The notes below the pieces were generated by a model. The model was given only the letters and a program-made list of their open reading frames with translations. It ran no database searches and was not told where the DNA came from. Of a stretch of 64,000 nucleotides of DNA, positions 36,761 to 49,640 are shown one piece after another. The stretch spans positions 1,624,001-1,688,000 of the forward strand of contig JBAJFE010000042.1 in NCBI GenBank assembly GCA_037903355.1. Direction: 5' to 3'. A program made the position numbers and the translations under genes. How positions within the stretch are numbered: position 1 is the first letter of the stretch; each line of letters begins with the position of its first letter. Source of the DNA: Trichuris trichiura. Its lineage: Eukaryota > Nematoda > Enoplea > Trichinellida > Trichuridae.

Positions 36761-39623
36761 CTGAACAATCAAGACAGCTCAAGAAGACAGTACCTCTTCT
36801 TGGATTCTTTCCAACGGTTCACACTGTCGGCTGAAGCAATAACAATTAAGCACACAAGAATAAACACATGCAGTCTATTCCCCTAAGACACTTTTTCGTT
36901 CAAAAGCGATTTTGAAATGAAGACGCTTTTTTTCTATAATGAATTATTGTTTTCTCTCATACGCAGTGATTCTGGCGGCAATATGCGGGCACAAGGCAGT
37001 CTCTCTAGCCTTTTCATGCAATAGGTCTAGAGCCAATAGAGAATCGCACCCCCAAAGATTCTATTATTGAGTAAATAGCCTCCGCTAAGTAAATTATTTT
37101 GAAGACACTTCATTGTTTACGACTAACAATTTTTCACGTGCTCTAGCCCAATGCCAATTTTTCTATACTTTCAGCATACTTGCATAACGTGGCGTTTTCC
37201 AAGAAATGTCTTCATGCGTTATTAGCAGAACAGACCGTAAATTTCACTATAAACTTCACTTCAGATCACTTTTAATACCGCTATGGATGAGTCACGCGCG
37301 GCCTGAAAGCTAAGGACATTAAAAAGTTTTGAACTCAAAACGGGACATTCCGCAAGAAGAAACAGAATAAACTTCACTGTATACTTAGAGCATTACACTG
37401 GAATAACGAAGTCAGTATAGACTAGTAAAAGAATTACCCAGTAGAGCATTCGCGTTGCTTCCGGCTTTCTGAACATCACTCCAATGCTCGGACTTTACAA
37501 CGAAATCGGTTTCGCTGGAGGATGCAGGTCCACCAAGTGACTTATGTGTTACAACGTCAGCATACGGAGTACGACCGTGAAATTCGAATTGCCGCAAATC
37601 ACAAGGTAGAGAGGGATGCTTATCTTGTTCGCTTGAAGCCAGCGTTGCTGTTACACAAACTGTTGCACCCGCTTTAGTTCGGATTAAGAATGCTAACGAT
37701 AATCTTCAGAACAAAATGCTACGGAATGTGCTCCTTGCTTCCTTGCACGTATGGATGCGAAGATCAATGCCGTATTGGAAAACTTTAAAATATGAATTAC
37801 AAATAGACATAAGTACATTCCATCGATACAAGCGCTTTTATTGAAGACAACTTATTTGAACAGAGCACAAACTAAAAACATCCAAACCCGCGACAAACTG
37901 AATATACTAAAAGCAGAACTCAAAACGAGGAGAAGAGGTATGGCAGCCAAAACTAGATCACCTCTAAGATAAGCAAGTAAAGTAACAAGCTCCTAACAAG
38001 TATTCAAACCGAATTGCATTCGTTAAGCTGAAGAGCTGATTAGACCATCTCCAGAAAGGCATTTTTTACAAGCTATGAAGACAGCAAACTAAGCAAGCAG
38101 CTTGCACACAGCTAACTTCAGGCTGGGCGCAGAATAGAGGTTTATATCCTGAAGGATGCAATTTTCACCTCCTCTTAACTAAAAACTACTTTTACTTGGG
38201 AAACACTTAAACAAAGCACTTCGAGGCCCCTTTCCTTACGGACTACTGTATGATTTGCAGGTTAACTTTGTATCAGTGAAGCTTGGTCGCGAAGCGTATG
38301 GGAAAACGCATGCATTTCCAGCATCATGCTGCAAAAACAATACGGAGTATTGAGATGCAAATTCGATAAACGCTTTCATTTTCCTAAGTTAAGAAGCCTT
38401 GAAATGTTGTACTCATTCAGCGACACTGGCCTAGTGTTGGACGCATCCTTTGTCCAGTTCGGCAGGTAACTTGATTGTCAACGCAGCGCGTTAAAAAGCA
38501 GCGCATATTCAACAAAAAATTCACTTTGCGTGATTAACCTGGAGTACAGTCTGTCAATCGTAATGCATTGTCTTCTTAATCAGTATCGATTAGAGGAGGG
38601 GTTCTCATCACATGGCAAACTTAATGAAAATATTTTTTCACCTCTGAAGATAGGACGAGAGCAATGGTCAATTCTAGGTTTAAACCATTGTTTCTGGACC
38701 ACTTATCCGTCGCTGCTCAGACATGTTCATTACTGCTTATATTGGCGGAGGATTATCCCCACGATCTCTCGGCGATAGGGGCGTCTTCTAATGTAAGCTA
38801 AATCAAACAGCGCTGGCCTTGAAAAATACTATTTCCACATATTAAAATTGTGCCATAGAAAATGATTGCTTCAACCTTTTATCAAAAACAGCGCTCTGTA
38901 GTCACCTCTCATTCGCTTCAATTGATACATTATTCAAGTCCGGATTAAGCTGAACTGCAAGCGAATAGCTACAAGTTAATCTTGCAATTTGTTTAATTTA
39001 GCAATAACTATTAGTAGAGTGCACGCGCAATTAATAAAATTTTTTAATACTGCCGTGTTGGGCGATTCAGAGTTGGAAATAACTCATTCAAGCATTGCCT
39101 GTCTTTCATATGCTTAACACAATATGCCAACTTTCACGTCTTAGGTACAGCTGGTGTGCGTGCAGCTTGCTTCAGGTAAATTATTATTAGTTCGAAGGAT
39201 TCATAACGTTAGAATGAACAAAATACCCACGGAGGTTGTCACTTCCACATGAAGAACACTATCGCCTGCGAATCATTACAATATAAAACTATTTAACCAA
39301 ACTGAAACAAATTCGGCATGTAATATTGCCTTCAGAAATTTACAAAACCTTCTCTAAAAGCGGCTTTTGTTAACATTTCGTGTCAGCTCACTATGAGTGC
39401 AGCAGCACAAGTTGCTCTTACAGCTTTTGAGTCTACGGTAGATTAGTCAGTACAACTTGCTCATCGTATATTGTGCAGTTGGCTGTTGCATTCAGTGCTT
39501 TAACCGTTAGTGTTCGGTGCAGTCTTGCAGGCTGTGCTGTTATCCACATACTTTGCTATCTGCATCGTTGTGCACTCGCGTAACTTAGTGTTATTGGCGC
39601 ACCTACTCAAGCGACGGTTTATA
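36761..39623. other. Region holding the unresolved 5' end of SMARCAD1 and the NHL gene promoter
   Basis: A possible 35-nt minus-strand exon ends at about 36793 (reading ...LERIQEE), but it would need a 33-nt intron. An open minus stretch at 37597-37412 ends at a gtaatt donor, but its phase does not fit. Nothing else is recognisable before the NHL gene start. Confidence 0.35.
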
Positions 39624-42600
39624 ATGGAGAATGCAAGCTGCTACGAACCCAAGAAAGATGACTCGCACATGCGTATGCCGAATGTGGTTATTAACTGCCT
39701 GAATTTGAGCGGAGGCGTTGATATACCCTATGAAAGTAGCGCTTCTTTTGATCCTTCAAGTATTCCTAAAGTGGAGGAGATCAATGGCGGTATAAACCAT
39801 GGGACATCAAGTGTCGATCATGAAGTGAAAGTGCAGCCTTCCTCTGACAGTGATGGTTCCCTAGAATGGAGTTGCGACGTAAATATGGCCGATAAATGCG
39901 CATATTGCAGAAAGCCTTACGAGCAGGTAAGTAGTTATCCGTGTTGCCAAGGTCATCCCTTAAGTATTTTACCTTATTTCAATGTTCTGTTTAAAGGTTT
40001 AAGCCTTACAAGGTCATTTATTCTTTCATGCTATCTAAGCTTAAGCAAATTTGAAAATTTGGGCAATTTGCTGGTTCTTACAGGCCAATCTGTTTTAGCC
40101 TCGCCTTCTTGAGTGCCTACACTCCTTCTGTGAAAAATGCATTGTTACCATGCTTGAATCTAAGGAGGATAATGATCCGAGTGGCGCGCTTGAAGATTTT
40201 CAAAATGAAAGTAAAACTCCTCCAGGAGTGGTGAAATGTCCAATATGTAGTCAGGTAATGTCTGGGCGAAGTTCAAGAACAAAAAAGACTAGCTTGTTGG
40301 AAGTTGCATCACGACAGCTTTTTTATATATTTGAACATAAGTGTGCCTGCGAGTGTATAAGTTTTAAAAAATGCTTGCCAAGGCGAGAATAAATTTTAAA
40401 CCTTACAGGCTACGAACATCGGTAACGATCTGCGATGGGTGAAATATTTGAAGCCGGATTTCATCAAGGCTAATCGTGTAACCGCCGCCGAGTTCAAGCA
40501 AATGATCCTCTCCTGTGAATCATGCAAAGCGGAAGAACCAGCAATGGCACGTTGCTTGGAGTGCTCATGTTTCTTATGCATCAGTTGCATCAACGCCCAC
40601 AATTATATGAAGTGCTTTGACGGTCACGAGGTAAAAAAATTGCTCCTTTTTAAAGACGTAATCAAACATGCGGGTCTTTTGTTTTATGTTTTCAGCGGTT
40701 CAGTTGTTTGCTTTTATCCTTAAAGCAAAAGCTCAAAGTATGAAATCACATGAACTTTCTTATTCTTGTGCGCACACAGTTCGATCAGTAACTAGGGTAG
40801 CAGCTCTCACATTCACAAGTTTATATATATATATATATATATATATACAGTAGGACCTCTGAAGTATATGTCGACCACCTCCCTAAGTTGACGGAATTTT
40901 GACCACTTGGTTGGTCCGCGCGTTAATAATATAATATACCCACAGCCTCTTATGTTGACCAGTTTTTCCCGGTCCCTTGGGTGGTCAACTTATGGAGGTT
41001 CTACTGTATATATGCAGCAAATTCAGAACAGTTTTGAGCTTCGTCCTAACGTCACAAGTGTCCCCTACATAATCGTTTCGAAAAATAGTCGAACAGCTAA
41101 CTGCAACTGTGGGTAACATAGTCGCTGACGAAGGCGGCCCCCACGTAAGTGCCCTGAACGCTACTGGTGGGATCTGCTGAATCCCGAAGGCTCCGCCATC
41201 AATTTGACTTAAGTAGTAAAACAAATGGTTTGTTCATTCATCCGTATTGCAAAGTGGCACATCCTTTAACATAACTTAACAAGAATTGTCTTATATGCAG
41301 AACTTCGCTAATGCTGTATTTCTTACAGTAATGTTATGCAGTCACTTTTCAGGTACGTATTTTAAGAGATTCGTTGACTATAATCCTTTTCTAAGCGTGT
41401 ATGTATTGTAAGCTTATGCAAAATAGAGTCAAAGGTTGCTTATTGTTTCGTATGCGTTCAGAAATTCATTATTCGTTGTTCAGTGGTTTTATAGTTCATC
41501 TTTTTTTTCAGGTTGTGTCTTTTGAAAACCTGAAAGTAGGAAATGATAGTTTTATCGTTCATCGTCCTGTATTTTGCCAAGGTCACTGCGGGGAACCACT
41601 GAAGTATTTTTGCGCAGCATGCAATGTATGAGCACACGATTTGATGAATATATTTAATCGGTCTGAATTTTATATGTTCGCTTAGGAAGTCATCTGCGCC
41701 CAGTGTGCCAGGCTAGCACATTCTTCTAGCGATCATCGTGTCGAAATGTTGAGAAGCGATCATGGGGACCCTGTGCGCGAACAGCTGCAGAATCTTTGTT
41801 TTGTTGCCCAGAGCAAGGTGGGTCCAATTTATTATCCATTAAGTAATTGTCTCGCCATGCTCCTTTTCTACAGGAAGAGCTATTGCAGAATGCGGCTAAC
41901 GATGTGGATGCGCGCGTTCAACTGTTGCGCGACAATGTGGAAGCAGTTCGGTCGGAAATTGAAGAGCACTTCGAGTGCTGTCTTCAGGCTATACGAAATG
42001 CTCGAGACAACGTACTGCAACAGTTGGAGAGAACTGAGACTGATACGGAAGGGCAAATTATGGAACGTTTCCGCAAGATGCGCAACACTATGGAGAAAAT
42101 AAGCGATGCGTGCATCTTTACAAATCAACTGTTAAAATACGGCAGCGCACTCGAGCTGATCATTTCCGGTAAAATTGTCTCAAGTCAGCTGATCCAGCTT
42201 GCTCACAGTATTCCGAATGCTGATGCTTCCCCTTCAATTGTCTTTGTAAAAGAACCGCAGCTTTGCGAAAAGCCACTGACTCGTCTATTTGGCTTTGTTA
42301 CCGGTAATGTCGAAATGGTAATTTTTCTTCATGAAATTTTACGTTGCAGTTGATACGAATGAATTACGTACCACTGAACAGTCACCTTCAGAGCAGTTTG
42401 GCGGCCTTTTCAAGCCATCGGACTGGGAGTCGACGGCCGAATCGCAGAAGCCGAGTAAACTGACGTCATTCGATGTGAATCAAAAAACGTCGCCTGTTGG
42501 CGGCAGTCCACATTCGGACTTGTTCACCGATGGACAGTCCATTCACGGAGTCCGTTCTTCTCCAAATTTTCTTTCGAGATCACTATTTATGGACAGCTTG

Positions 42601-45600
42601 TCGCCGGGGTCACCAGCTGGCAATTTTAACACGTTTGCTTTGGGTAGCAAAGTTGCTAAGTCAACAAATGATAACATCTCTCATCAGAACAACTGTGACT
42701 ACATGCGTGGTCAACCAAATCGTGACTGCATGTTAATGGAAGCTTACCCGGCAGCTGGCCTGGATGAAGTAATCCCCTCTGATAAATTTGTATGTATAAC
42801 TTTGTAGGAAGTTGAAGCGCAAGGAAAACGTCGTCGCTTGTTTCAGCCAACTTTTCTTACTGCAAGCAAGTTCTGTATGAAGTTGTCCAGTCAGAATTCA
42901 TCAACCAGCTTGTATCAGTCTTCAAGCGGTGTGGCGGAGCGAGAAGTTGGTGATGATAAGAGACCATATCGAATTGTGGACAGTCTTGGGCTTACGCCAT
43001 GCATTAATTCAAACGCTCCGTTCAATATACATTCTGGCCTTCCTCTGGGACAGTCTGACGTATACTCTTCCATAAGCCCAATAAGCGATCAGTCACATCG
43101 TGAGTAATTCCCTTCTCTTCATGTATGTATGTACCATGACTATTCGCTAAGTTTTGTGAGTACATGGGACCTCTATAGTTGGGTTACGTTTACAGAGTAA
43201 CATCGAAAGTCAAAGCAGTAGTTCAATGCATTGATATACTTCTCCTACCAGATATCTTTGGTCAGCGCGGGCTATCTGTAACCTGCTAAAAGCCAATGCA
43301 TCAGCCCGGGTAAAATCGTCTAACACCAACCCTACTTTTAAATAAGTTAATAAAAATTTCATGTAATTTTTCGTTTACTATATTAAAAGTCAAGGAATAT
43401 AGAGTTCATTAACGTGCAAGTGTAAATTCACGCTGGGCCTTAATGTTGTAAGTATTAAACTGAAATTAGTTGATAATGACGAGATTGCTGCAGCAACATG
43501 AAATTATCTCTTCTGCGAAGCTGGACAATAGGCTTTTGAAGGCAGTAGAACGTCCCTCTGGTGCTGATGGCTCATTACAGACCTTTTAAATTACTACCTC
43601 GTCAGCTTAGATCTTTTTTACCACGACTTTTTGCAAGTACTGCCTGCTTCCCTCTGTTCGTACATTGACCTCTTCCGGTCCTTTACTCTTTCGCTCTTTT
43701 TAAAAACTCAGTTGTAGACACAGCTCTTAGTTTAAACTGTTTGTCTGTCTATTCCCCTCGATGAGTTTCTCATTAAACATTAGCTGTCTTCTCATTGCCG
43801 CGTTCCTCTCTCACTTTCTGGCTGAAATTTGTTCTTTTCTTGATTGGTTGAACCTTAGCATGGCTAACATGTGGAATTTTCCACTAATGACGTCATGTAG
43901 GTGCTCAAAAAGGCCTTAGGTTTAGGCGCATCCTGCGACATGTAAAATTCCAAGTGCAAGAATATGTCCCTTTATTTATAGTTTGAACTTCGAACTTTCA
44001 ATATCTGTTAAGACACTATGCATTTAGCAATGGAGGAGTGCGCTACGCCACTGCTGTTCGCTCTTTCGATCCAGCAGACAACACAGTTTTTGCTTCCCTG
44101 CTCGGCAGAACGTGCTAAAGCCGATTGTGAACAAGAACATTTGTATTATGTTCGTTAATGCGGGCATCAAGTTAAATTTCGGGCTTTACCGTTTCTGTAT
44201 TTTGGTTTGCAATTCTGTTACACAAGGTTTTGGCGTTTAACGTACTCAGACGCCTCGCTTTGTGTAATTCCTGACGTAACTGGTGGCTTTTCGCGCGGTC
44301 TTCCCTAGCGAATTGAACGTAAGAAATTTCTTCGCGAAAAATGACCAGCAGAATTTCGAAACGAAACCATTTATGGCGTTCAAAATCCAGAATAGGTCGA
44401 AAACACTATAAAGTGCGGCCTTGTGGCAACTGTGCATTATCATCCAGATAAGCAGTGAATCTACTTGAGTAGAAGCGGTATTACACTGGTCTTGTTTAGA
44501 TCACTAACCTCGAACAAGGCCAGCCTAATAACGTCTCTTCTAAAGCTCATTTCTTATCTAGAAAACGTTAATGCACAAGCCCGCGCTTGACACTATCTTC
44601 GACCTATTCGGGATTTTGACCGTTGTTGTCAATGCTTAGCACGTCTTTGAAAATAAGTAACAGGAGTTGAGGGTTTTGCTGAAATTTTCGTTTTCATACT
44701 TTTCTACACCATAAATAGTCGACCCTCGTTATCCGCGGTTAATTTGTGCCGGATTTTGAGCGTTACACCGCGTTATTAGGCTGCTTCTTTTTTTACGGAT
44801 TGTAAGTCCCGTTGAAAAATTTTTTAACACTAATCTCTCCGGAGCTTTCGCGACCCGTCTTCAGCGGCCTTAAAATGAGTCTTCAACGAGACTTACAATT
44901 CGTAAAAAAAGAAGCAGCCTAACGAAACACTATGGTCCCGTACCAAGAAACTACACCGAGCTATACGGAATACCCTATGAAAAAGCTAAAATAACTTATA
45001 TTCTAATCGCGTATCTCATCCTGCCCCTTTGAATTCCTTCCGGAACGGTTATCATAGCTGGTGATCCTTCAAAGCTTGGTACCGCGGAATCTACCGGTAC
45101 GAGATAATGACATCAATGAGACTGCGCTTGTCCGATGGAATTAGCCATCAGAATGCAAGTCACTAGATACATAAAAGGGTGAAAGTAAAATGTTTTTTCT
45201 CTAACGCCTAGAAAACGCCTTGCTTTAACGAGGTAAGTGATGTACTGGTGCGCGGAATGGGTACAGAGCAGGGGAAATATAAAACACAAAGGCGCTTTTA
45301 GCGGGAATACTGAACATCGCATAAAAGACGTCCACATGGAACAAGATGTCTACAGCAGAAACGTTTGGCGCGTCAGGAATCAATTTACCCGCTTTCTGTA
45401 GGTGGGCGCGGATTTCATGGAGACCGGTCAGTCCTGCGGTCTCCTGAACTCGTTGGTAGCGAAAATTCTGGTCTTAAAATGTTAGGCTCCGCAGCTGCCA
45501 TAGCTTTGTTTAAAAGCATTGTTATAAAGAGCCGTCTTTCCTTTTTCTTCGCTTTATCGAATAAATCTTGCAGCGGTTTCAACGAAGCCGATATGTTTTG

Positions 45601-47578
45601 TATAACCATGATGCCACGTTCCTTGGATGGATCGTAGTCACCAATCATATCCTTTAGGGCATGAGCTTGCCGGAAAATACTGGCAAGCTTTTGCAGTGCC
45701 CAATCCGAGGGTATTTGAGCTCCTGTATCTTCTATAGCGTCGTCGCTGCCCATAAGTGATCGCATCAGTTTTTCGTTGGTGAACGGTTTTCCAAAATTTT
45801 CTATGCGCTCTCTGATATCGTCTTCTATTATGTCGGAGAAACCCTCACCTCCCAACTGCTTGGCAATATTCACAACGCCTATGACGTCTTGATCGACGGC
45901 ACCTAAGTCCTCGCATTCACTGACTGCGTCTCCCCATAAACGCTTCCAGCAACCACAGACTGTTCTAGACTTTGTCTCGTGTACTGCCGTGTAAAAGATG
46001 ACGTCACTATTTCACGCGGGGCAAACCGCGTTTCATAGAATCCGCGAATAACGAAGGCCGGCTGTACATGCAAATTAATCATATCCCGCCTTGTATGAAT
46101 AGCATAGCTGATAGTTCGTCTGTTGAAACTTCGAATATTTCGAACTGCGAACGCCTCGATGTTTTCATCTTTTTCAATCCCCATCGTTATGAGAGTTCTA
46201 TATCGCGTTCTTTCAGAACTCAAAATGGACATGATAAATTCGCCGCCGCCTCGTTCATGGTCGGTACCGTTAGCCGAGATAAAGTATAGCCGCGCAAAAG
46301 ATTGTCGCTTGCCGTTTGCACACAGCAATTTTTTTTCTTAAGATCACGCTTTGGATCCAACGGAAGCGGCTGCGGCCAGTTTGATTCGCCGCACGGATTT
46401 TGCATTTCAAATGATGACGATTTGATCATAGCTGATTCAAACAATCATCGTATACAAGTGCTGAGTATTCAAGGCCTTTACAAGTACCAGTTTGGTGTTC
46501 CTGGTCGGGCGGACGGTTACTTGTGGTATCCTCGCAAGGTGGCATTGTTGCGCGATAATAATGTCATCGTTGTTTGCGATCGAGGTTCCGACAGATCTAG
46601 AATGCAATTTTTTTCCCGCAATGGTACTTTCTTGAAAAGCATACGTAAGTTGAATAATTAGTTGTGCCAAATTCGTTACCGTTCATTGCTGATGATTTTT
46701 ATTATGTGCAGAAATCCGGTTTGCGGAAATCGTTGCTGGTTTAGCTATTGATGAAGATGGCAGTATAGTGATTGTCGACAGCGTTAAGCCTACAGTCTAC
46801 TGTGTCAGTCACAGTGGTGAAGTGTCTCGGTGGTTTACCTGTCAAAACATGCTAGAGCCCTCTGATCTGGCTATCTACCAGCGTGATTATTTTATTTGTG
46901 ATTTCAAGGGACATGCTGTGTATGTCTTTACTAGCGCAGGTACGTTTTTTGATGAATAAGTTATGTTTGAACTGCTGGGAAAGCTAGTTATGTACGGGCG
47001 CCTATTTAACGTCAGTGATTCTCTCATCACGCTCTTTGTATTTATCCTTAGTTGTTTTCCGATGCTGTAGTTGTTCGGCCGTGGTCCTCTCAATTTTTTC
47101 TGAAGTCCAGGAAGGCAGGTTGCGCATACCCGTTGAGTCCAGAAACTCATTTATTTGTACTGTTATCGAGTAGTATTGCCATTTGGTGTTTTTGTGCAGC
47201 ATAAGGATGATGGAAAGCTCATATTTTCTCGTTGGTAGAACGATTTTTTAGGCACAATTATACGGCGCATAGGCAGTCCTTCAGTCACTCCGTTTCCGAG
47301 TGGTATCGTTATTACCCCGGAAGGCCGTGTCCTGGTCGGTGATTCTCATGGTAATCATTTTCATATTGCCATTTTTCTTCCAACCGGTGGTTACATAGGT
47401 GAACGCGAATGTACTTCAGTGAAGGTATGCTCTAGGGATATATTGCTAATTTTTTGTCATTACTTCTCATTTTCTTTAGGTATCTCGCTGCTCTGGACTG
47501 CAGTTTACAAAAGAGGGTTACGTTGTTACACTGGTGAAAAATAATCACTGTATATTGATATTGAACCCTCTGAACTAA
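39624..47578 (+). CDS. RING/B-box/coiled-coil/NHL protein, Brat/NCL-1-like TRIM-NHL
   Basis: TRIM-NHL proteins control growth and cell fate by binding mRNAs through the NHL propeller; a RING can add ubiquitin-ligase activity. Twelve exons join in phase to 957 residues: 39624-39926, 40099-40254, 40409-40630, 41512-41625, 41686-41817, 41874-42303, 42350-42768, 42808-43103, 46343-46644, 46712-46939, 47252-47424, 47480-47578. A C3HC4 RING (CAYC ... CLHSFCEKC ... CPIC, about 92-152) is followed by B-box 1 ([17 protein letters not shown]...), B-box 2 ([20 protein letters not shown]) and a coiled coil (about 310-452). A Ser-rich linker then leads to a six-bladed NHL propeller (about 692-957) starting [17 protein letters not shown] and [12 protein letters not shown]. 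The propeller order and sequence fit Brat/NCL-1, whereas those proteins lack the RING seen here. Intron 7 is unusually short, and intron 8 (3.2 kb) hosts an antisense ORF. Confidence 0.92.
40820..40847. repeat. (TA)n microsatellite
   Basis: A TATATA run lies immediately left of a Tigger-type MITE, in NHL intron 3. Confidence 0.95.
40848..41006. mobile_element. 159-bp Tigger/pogo-type MITE
   Basis: The left end CAGTAGGACCTCTGAAGTAT and right end (reverse complement CAGTAGAACCTCCATAAGTT) are terminal inverted repeats of the CAGTAGAACCTC type known from pogo/Tigger elements. Both sit at TA. There is no coding capacity. A Tigger-like transposase relic lies at 27.9 kb. Confidence 0.85.
44378..44621. 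repeat. Dispersed 250-bp repeat, copy 2
   Basis: It matches 24752-25002 in blocks. Its ends read ttcaaaatccagaataggtcgaa and (reverse complement) ggtcaaaatcccgaataggtcgaa, again inverted repeats. It sits in NHL intron 8. Confidence 0.65.
44779..44925. repeat. Inverted repeat enclosing a degraded hammerhead-like core
   Basis: GGCTGCTTCTTTTTTTACGG at about 44780 is repeated in reverse complement up to 44925 (about 38-bp arms). Between the arms the minus strand reads CTGAAGA (44864-44858), CGGGTCG, CGAAAGCTCCGG, so the second stem strand is mostly lost. Confidence 0.8.
45365..46328 (-). pseudogene. Antisense ORF remnant of unknown origin in NHL intron 8
   Basis: The minus strand is open from 46328 to about 45903 and then, after one frameshift near 45.9 kb, to about 45365, together over 300 codons without an intron. 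The first part is rich in Arg and aromatic residues; the second is helical and acidic ([40 protein letters not shown]). This is unlike the host genes, which are cut every 50-150 codons. I recognise no family. An endogenised viral or transposon structural protein is one possibility, a retrocopy another. It ends close to the acceptor of NHL exon 9. Confidence 0.45.
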
Positions 47579-49560
47579 CGTATGACTAATGAAGCCCGCC
47601 GAAAAGTGTATGTCCAGGTTCTGCAAATTGTTGTCCATTCGTCCTTTTCGACTTCGTTGTTAGCTGAAAGTCTCGCCAAAGGTCTACTTATTGTTTCCAT
47701 TCTGTTTTGGCGCAACATGTTGTTGCACCACGCGCCCTAATTTTTTGGTTAGTTTTCTCCCGTCTATTGCCTGTTACCCCATTTTGTTCGTGCTGATTTT
47801 CCTTTCCTTGCTCAATGTTGTTGCCCTTAAGCATATTCACGTTTAACCACCGTGCCGGCTACATCGGCCAAAACATTCGTTTTTGTTTCAGCGAGTCACA
47901 CTTACTTTGGTCGGCACATTTTTTGTTTGTCGTCTTAGCGTTGGTTGCCTTTCATGAGAAGATTCGCTTCCGGGCGAGATCTGATATTCCGTTTTTTCTT
48001 TCCGTTTGGAAGGCATCTCCATTCCCATCTTACGTTGCCGCAAGCGATGGTTCCCGAGATGTATTAGTTCATGCGGGTTACCTCGTTCGTCAAGTGCATG
48101 CACAATTTTTTTACGCTGAGTTTCCTCTGTTGGAGAATTTTGGAACGCGATATTCATTTTGCCTATTGGGTAGTTCACATAGTCAGATTCTCTCCTTGGA
48201 TATGCCGTCGTTATCCTTTCGGCGCTCTTCTAGTTCAACATCTCTGGCTCTCACTTTTAATCGTTTGATTGTCCCACCGGTGCGTTGCTTCAGTCTAATT
48301 ATATACTAAGGACTAGGCCGTGATAGTTGAGTCTTCTTATCATACAGAGTTCAGACTTCATTGCTCCATGACTTGCTTCGTTATACGAAGAGCTCATTTC
48401 ACCATTCTAACAACCAAATAATGAATGCAGCTTGGTCGCCTCGCCTACGACGTTACCGTAGGGCGATCTATTCTTTTGTTAGGTCGGTCACGTAAGTCTT
48501 AGTTTGTTTGATCCGTTATTTATGCGTCCACAGTTTTACTATCCACTCTAAACATTTCACTTCGATTATGGATTGGTGCAAAATAGCTGCAATTTCCGAT
48601 GTCCGTATAGTTCGATACGTATCTTCGAATAAATAGTAATTTACTTGTGTACATGTAGTATGCTGAACACTGAACGTTTGCAAAGGGCCCATGTTAACAT
48701 GTTGCATCGCTACTGCACGCGTTTTTATGGGTGTCCTCTAGTACATTGTTTGACGCGCGAAATTCGGTCTACTTATTCTTGCTGCTGTTTGTGTTTTTTC
48801 AGTTTATTGCCATTTTATCTAATCTCTGAAATTCGGTAAGGTAAACGACCAGTTTGGATAATTTTCTTAGACAAAGTCTAAAGGAAAGGTGAAACTGGTA
48901 AAACGATTCCCATTATGAACGGTGCGCATTTGACCAGTGGGCCATACAGTTAAGCGCAATTCGTTGCGTTCAAAAACCTTAAAACGGAGCTCAGAGCTTT
49001 GAGAATGAGCAAAGTTGCTCACACCTTTTCAAGTCGACTCAACCTGTGGTCACTGCTGAAGCGGACCTGGTCAGAGCAGCTCCACGGTTTGTAAAAGACA
49101 CATCTGTGTGTCAACACTGGTTAAACATTTCCCAGGTATTTGGAAATTAGAAAAGCTACAAAAAGTGGGTGTTGCTATGCTGAAACCAAATTAAACTTTC
49201 GCAAAACTGCCTCGTTCGGCCGCCTGATTCATTTGAAATGTTTTTCTTCCCGAAAGTGGGGGCGTGTAGGACTTTTTTTTAAAAGTAGTTATTAGTTCTG
49301 TTTGTTTGAACGCAGCTCATTTCGCAAAATTCAGAAGTTGAAAGGCTCCTCAAGGTTGACGAATAATATGAAAGATTGGTCTCGCAACGGGCGTTACGGT
49401 TTTCATTGAACAATGTACTGTGTGGGATGTTTGCTTTTCCAGTAAATGATCACAAGGAAAGTAGATAAAAAATGATTACAGAAGCATTGGACTCTCGCTG
49501 TCAGCTTGAAAGGTAACATAGAAGGAATTCATAATGAAATAGCTTTATTACGGAGAGTCC
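47579..49560. other. Downstream of NHL gene; no supported gene
   Basis: It probably includes the NHL gene 3' UTR. An open frame of 164 codons (+, 47815-48309) overlaps an open minus-strand stretch. Neither shows a domain or splice pattern I can defend. Confidence 0.4.
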
Positions 49561-49579
49561 CGTTTAATGTGCGATAAAG

Positions 49580-49640
49580 GCTTTAACTCCGGAGCTTTCG
49601 GGTCACTCGAGACCCGTCTTCAGCGGTCTTAAAATTATAA
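49580..49640 (-). repeat. Isolated hammerhead-like core unit
   Basis: The minus strand reads CTGAAGA (49623-49617), CGGGTC, loop, GACCCG, AAAGC. GCUC-CG-GAGU then gives a possible 4-bp helix III plus the A15.1-U pair and a UUA site. This is the best candidate for all core parts. Confidence 0.65.

Noticed and set aside
37412..37597. Candidate N-terminal exon of SMARCAD1
   Set aside because: The donor is good, but phase 1 does not match the next exon (phase 0) and no start codon or CUE motif is visible.
47815..48309. 164-codon open frame downstream of the NHL gene
   Set aside because: It overlaps an equally open stretch on the other strand and shows no recognisable domain; probably 3' UTR or chance.
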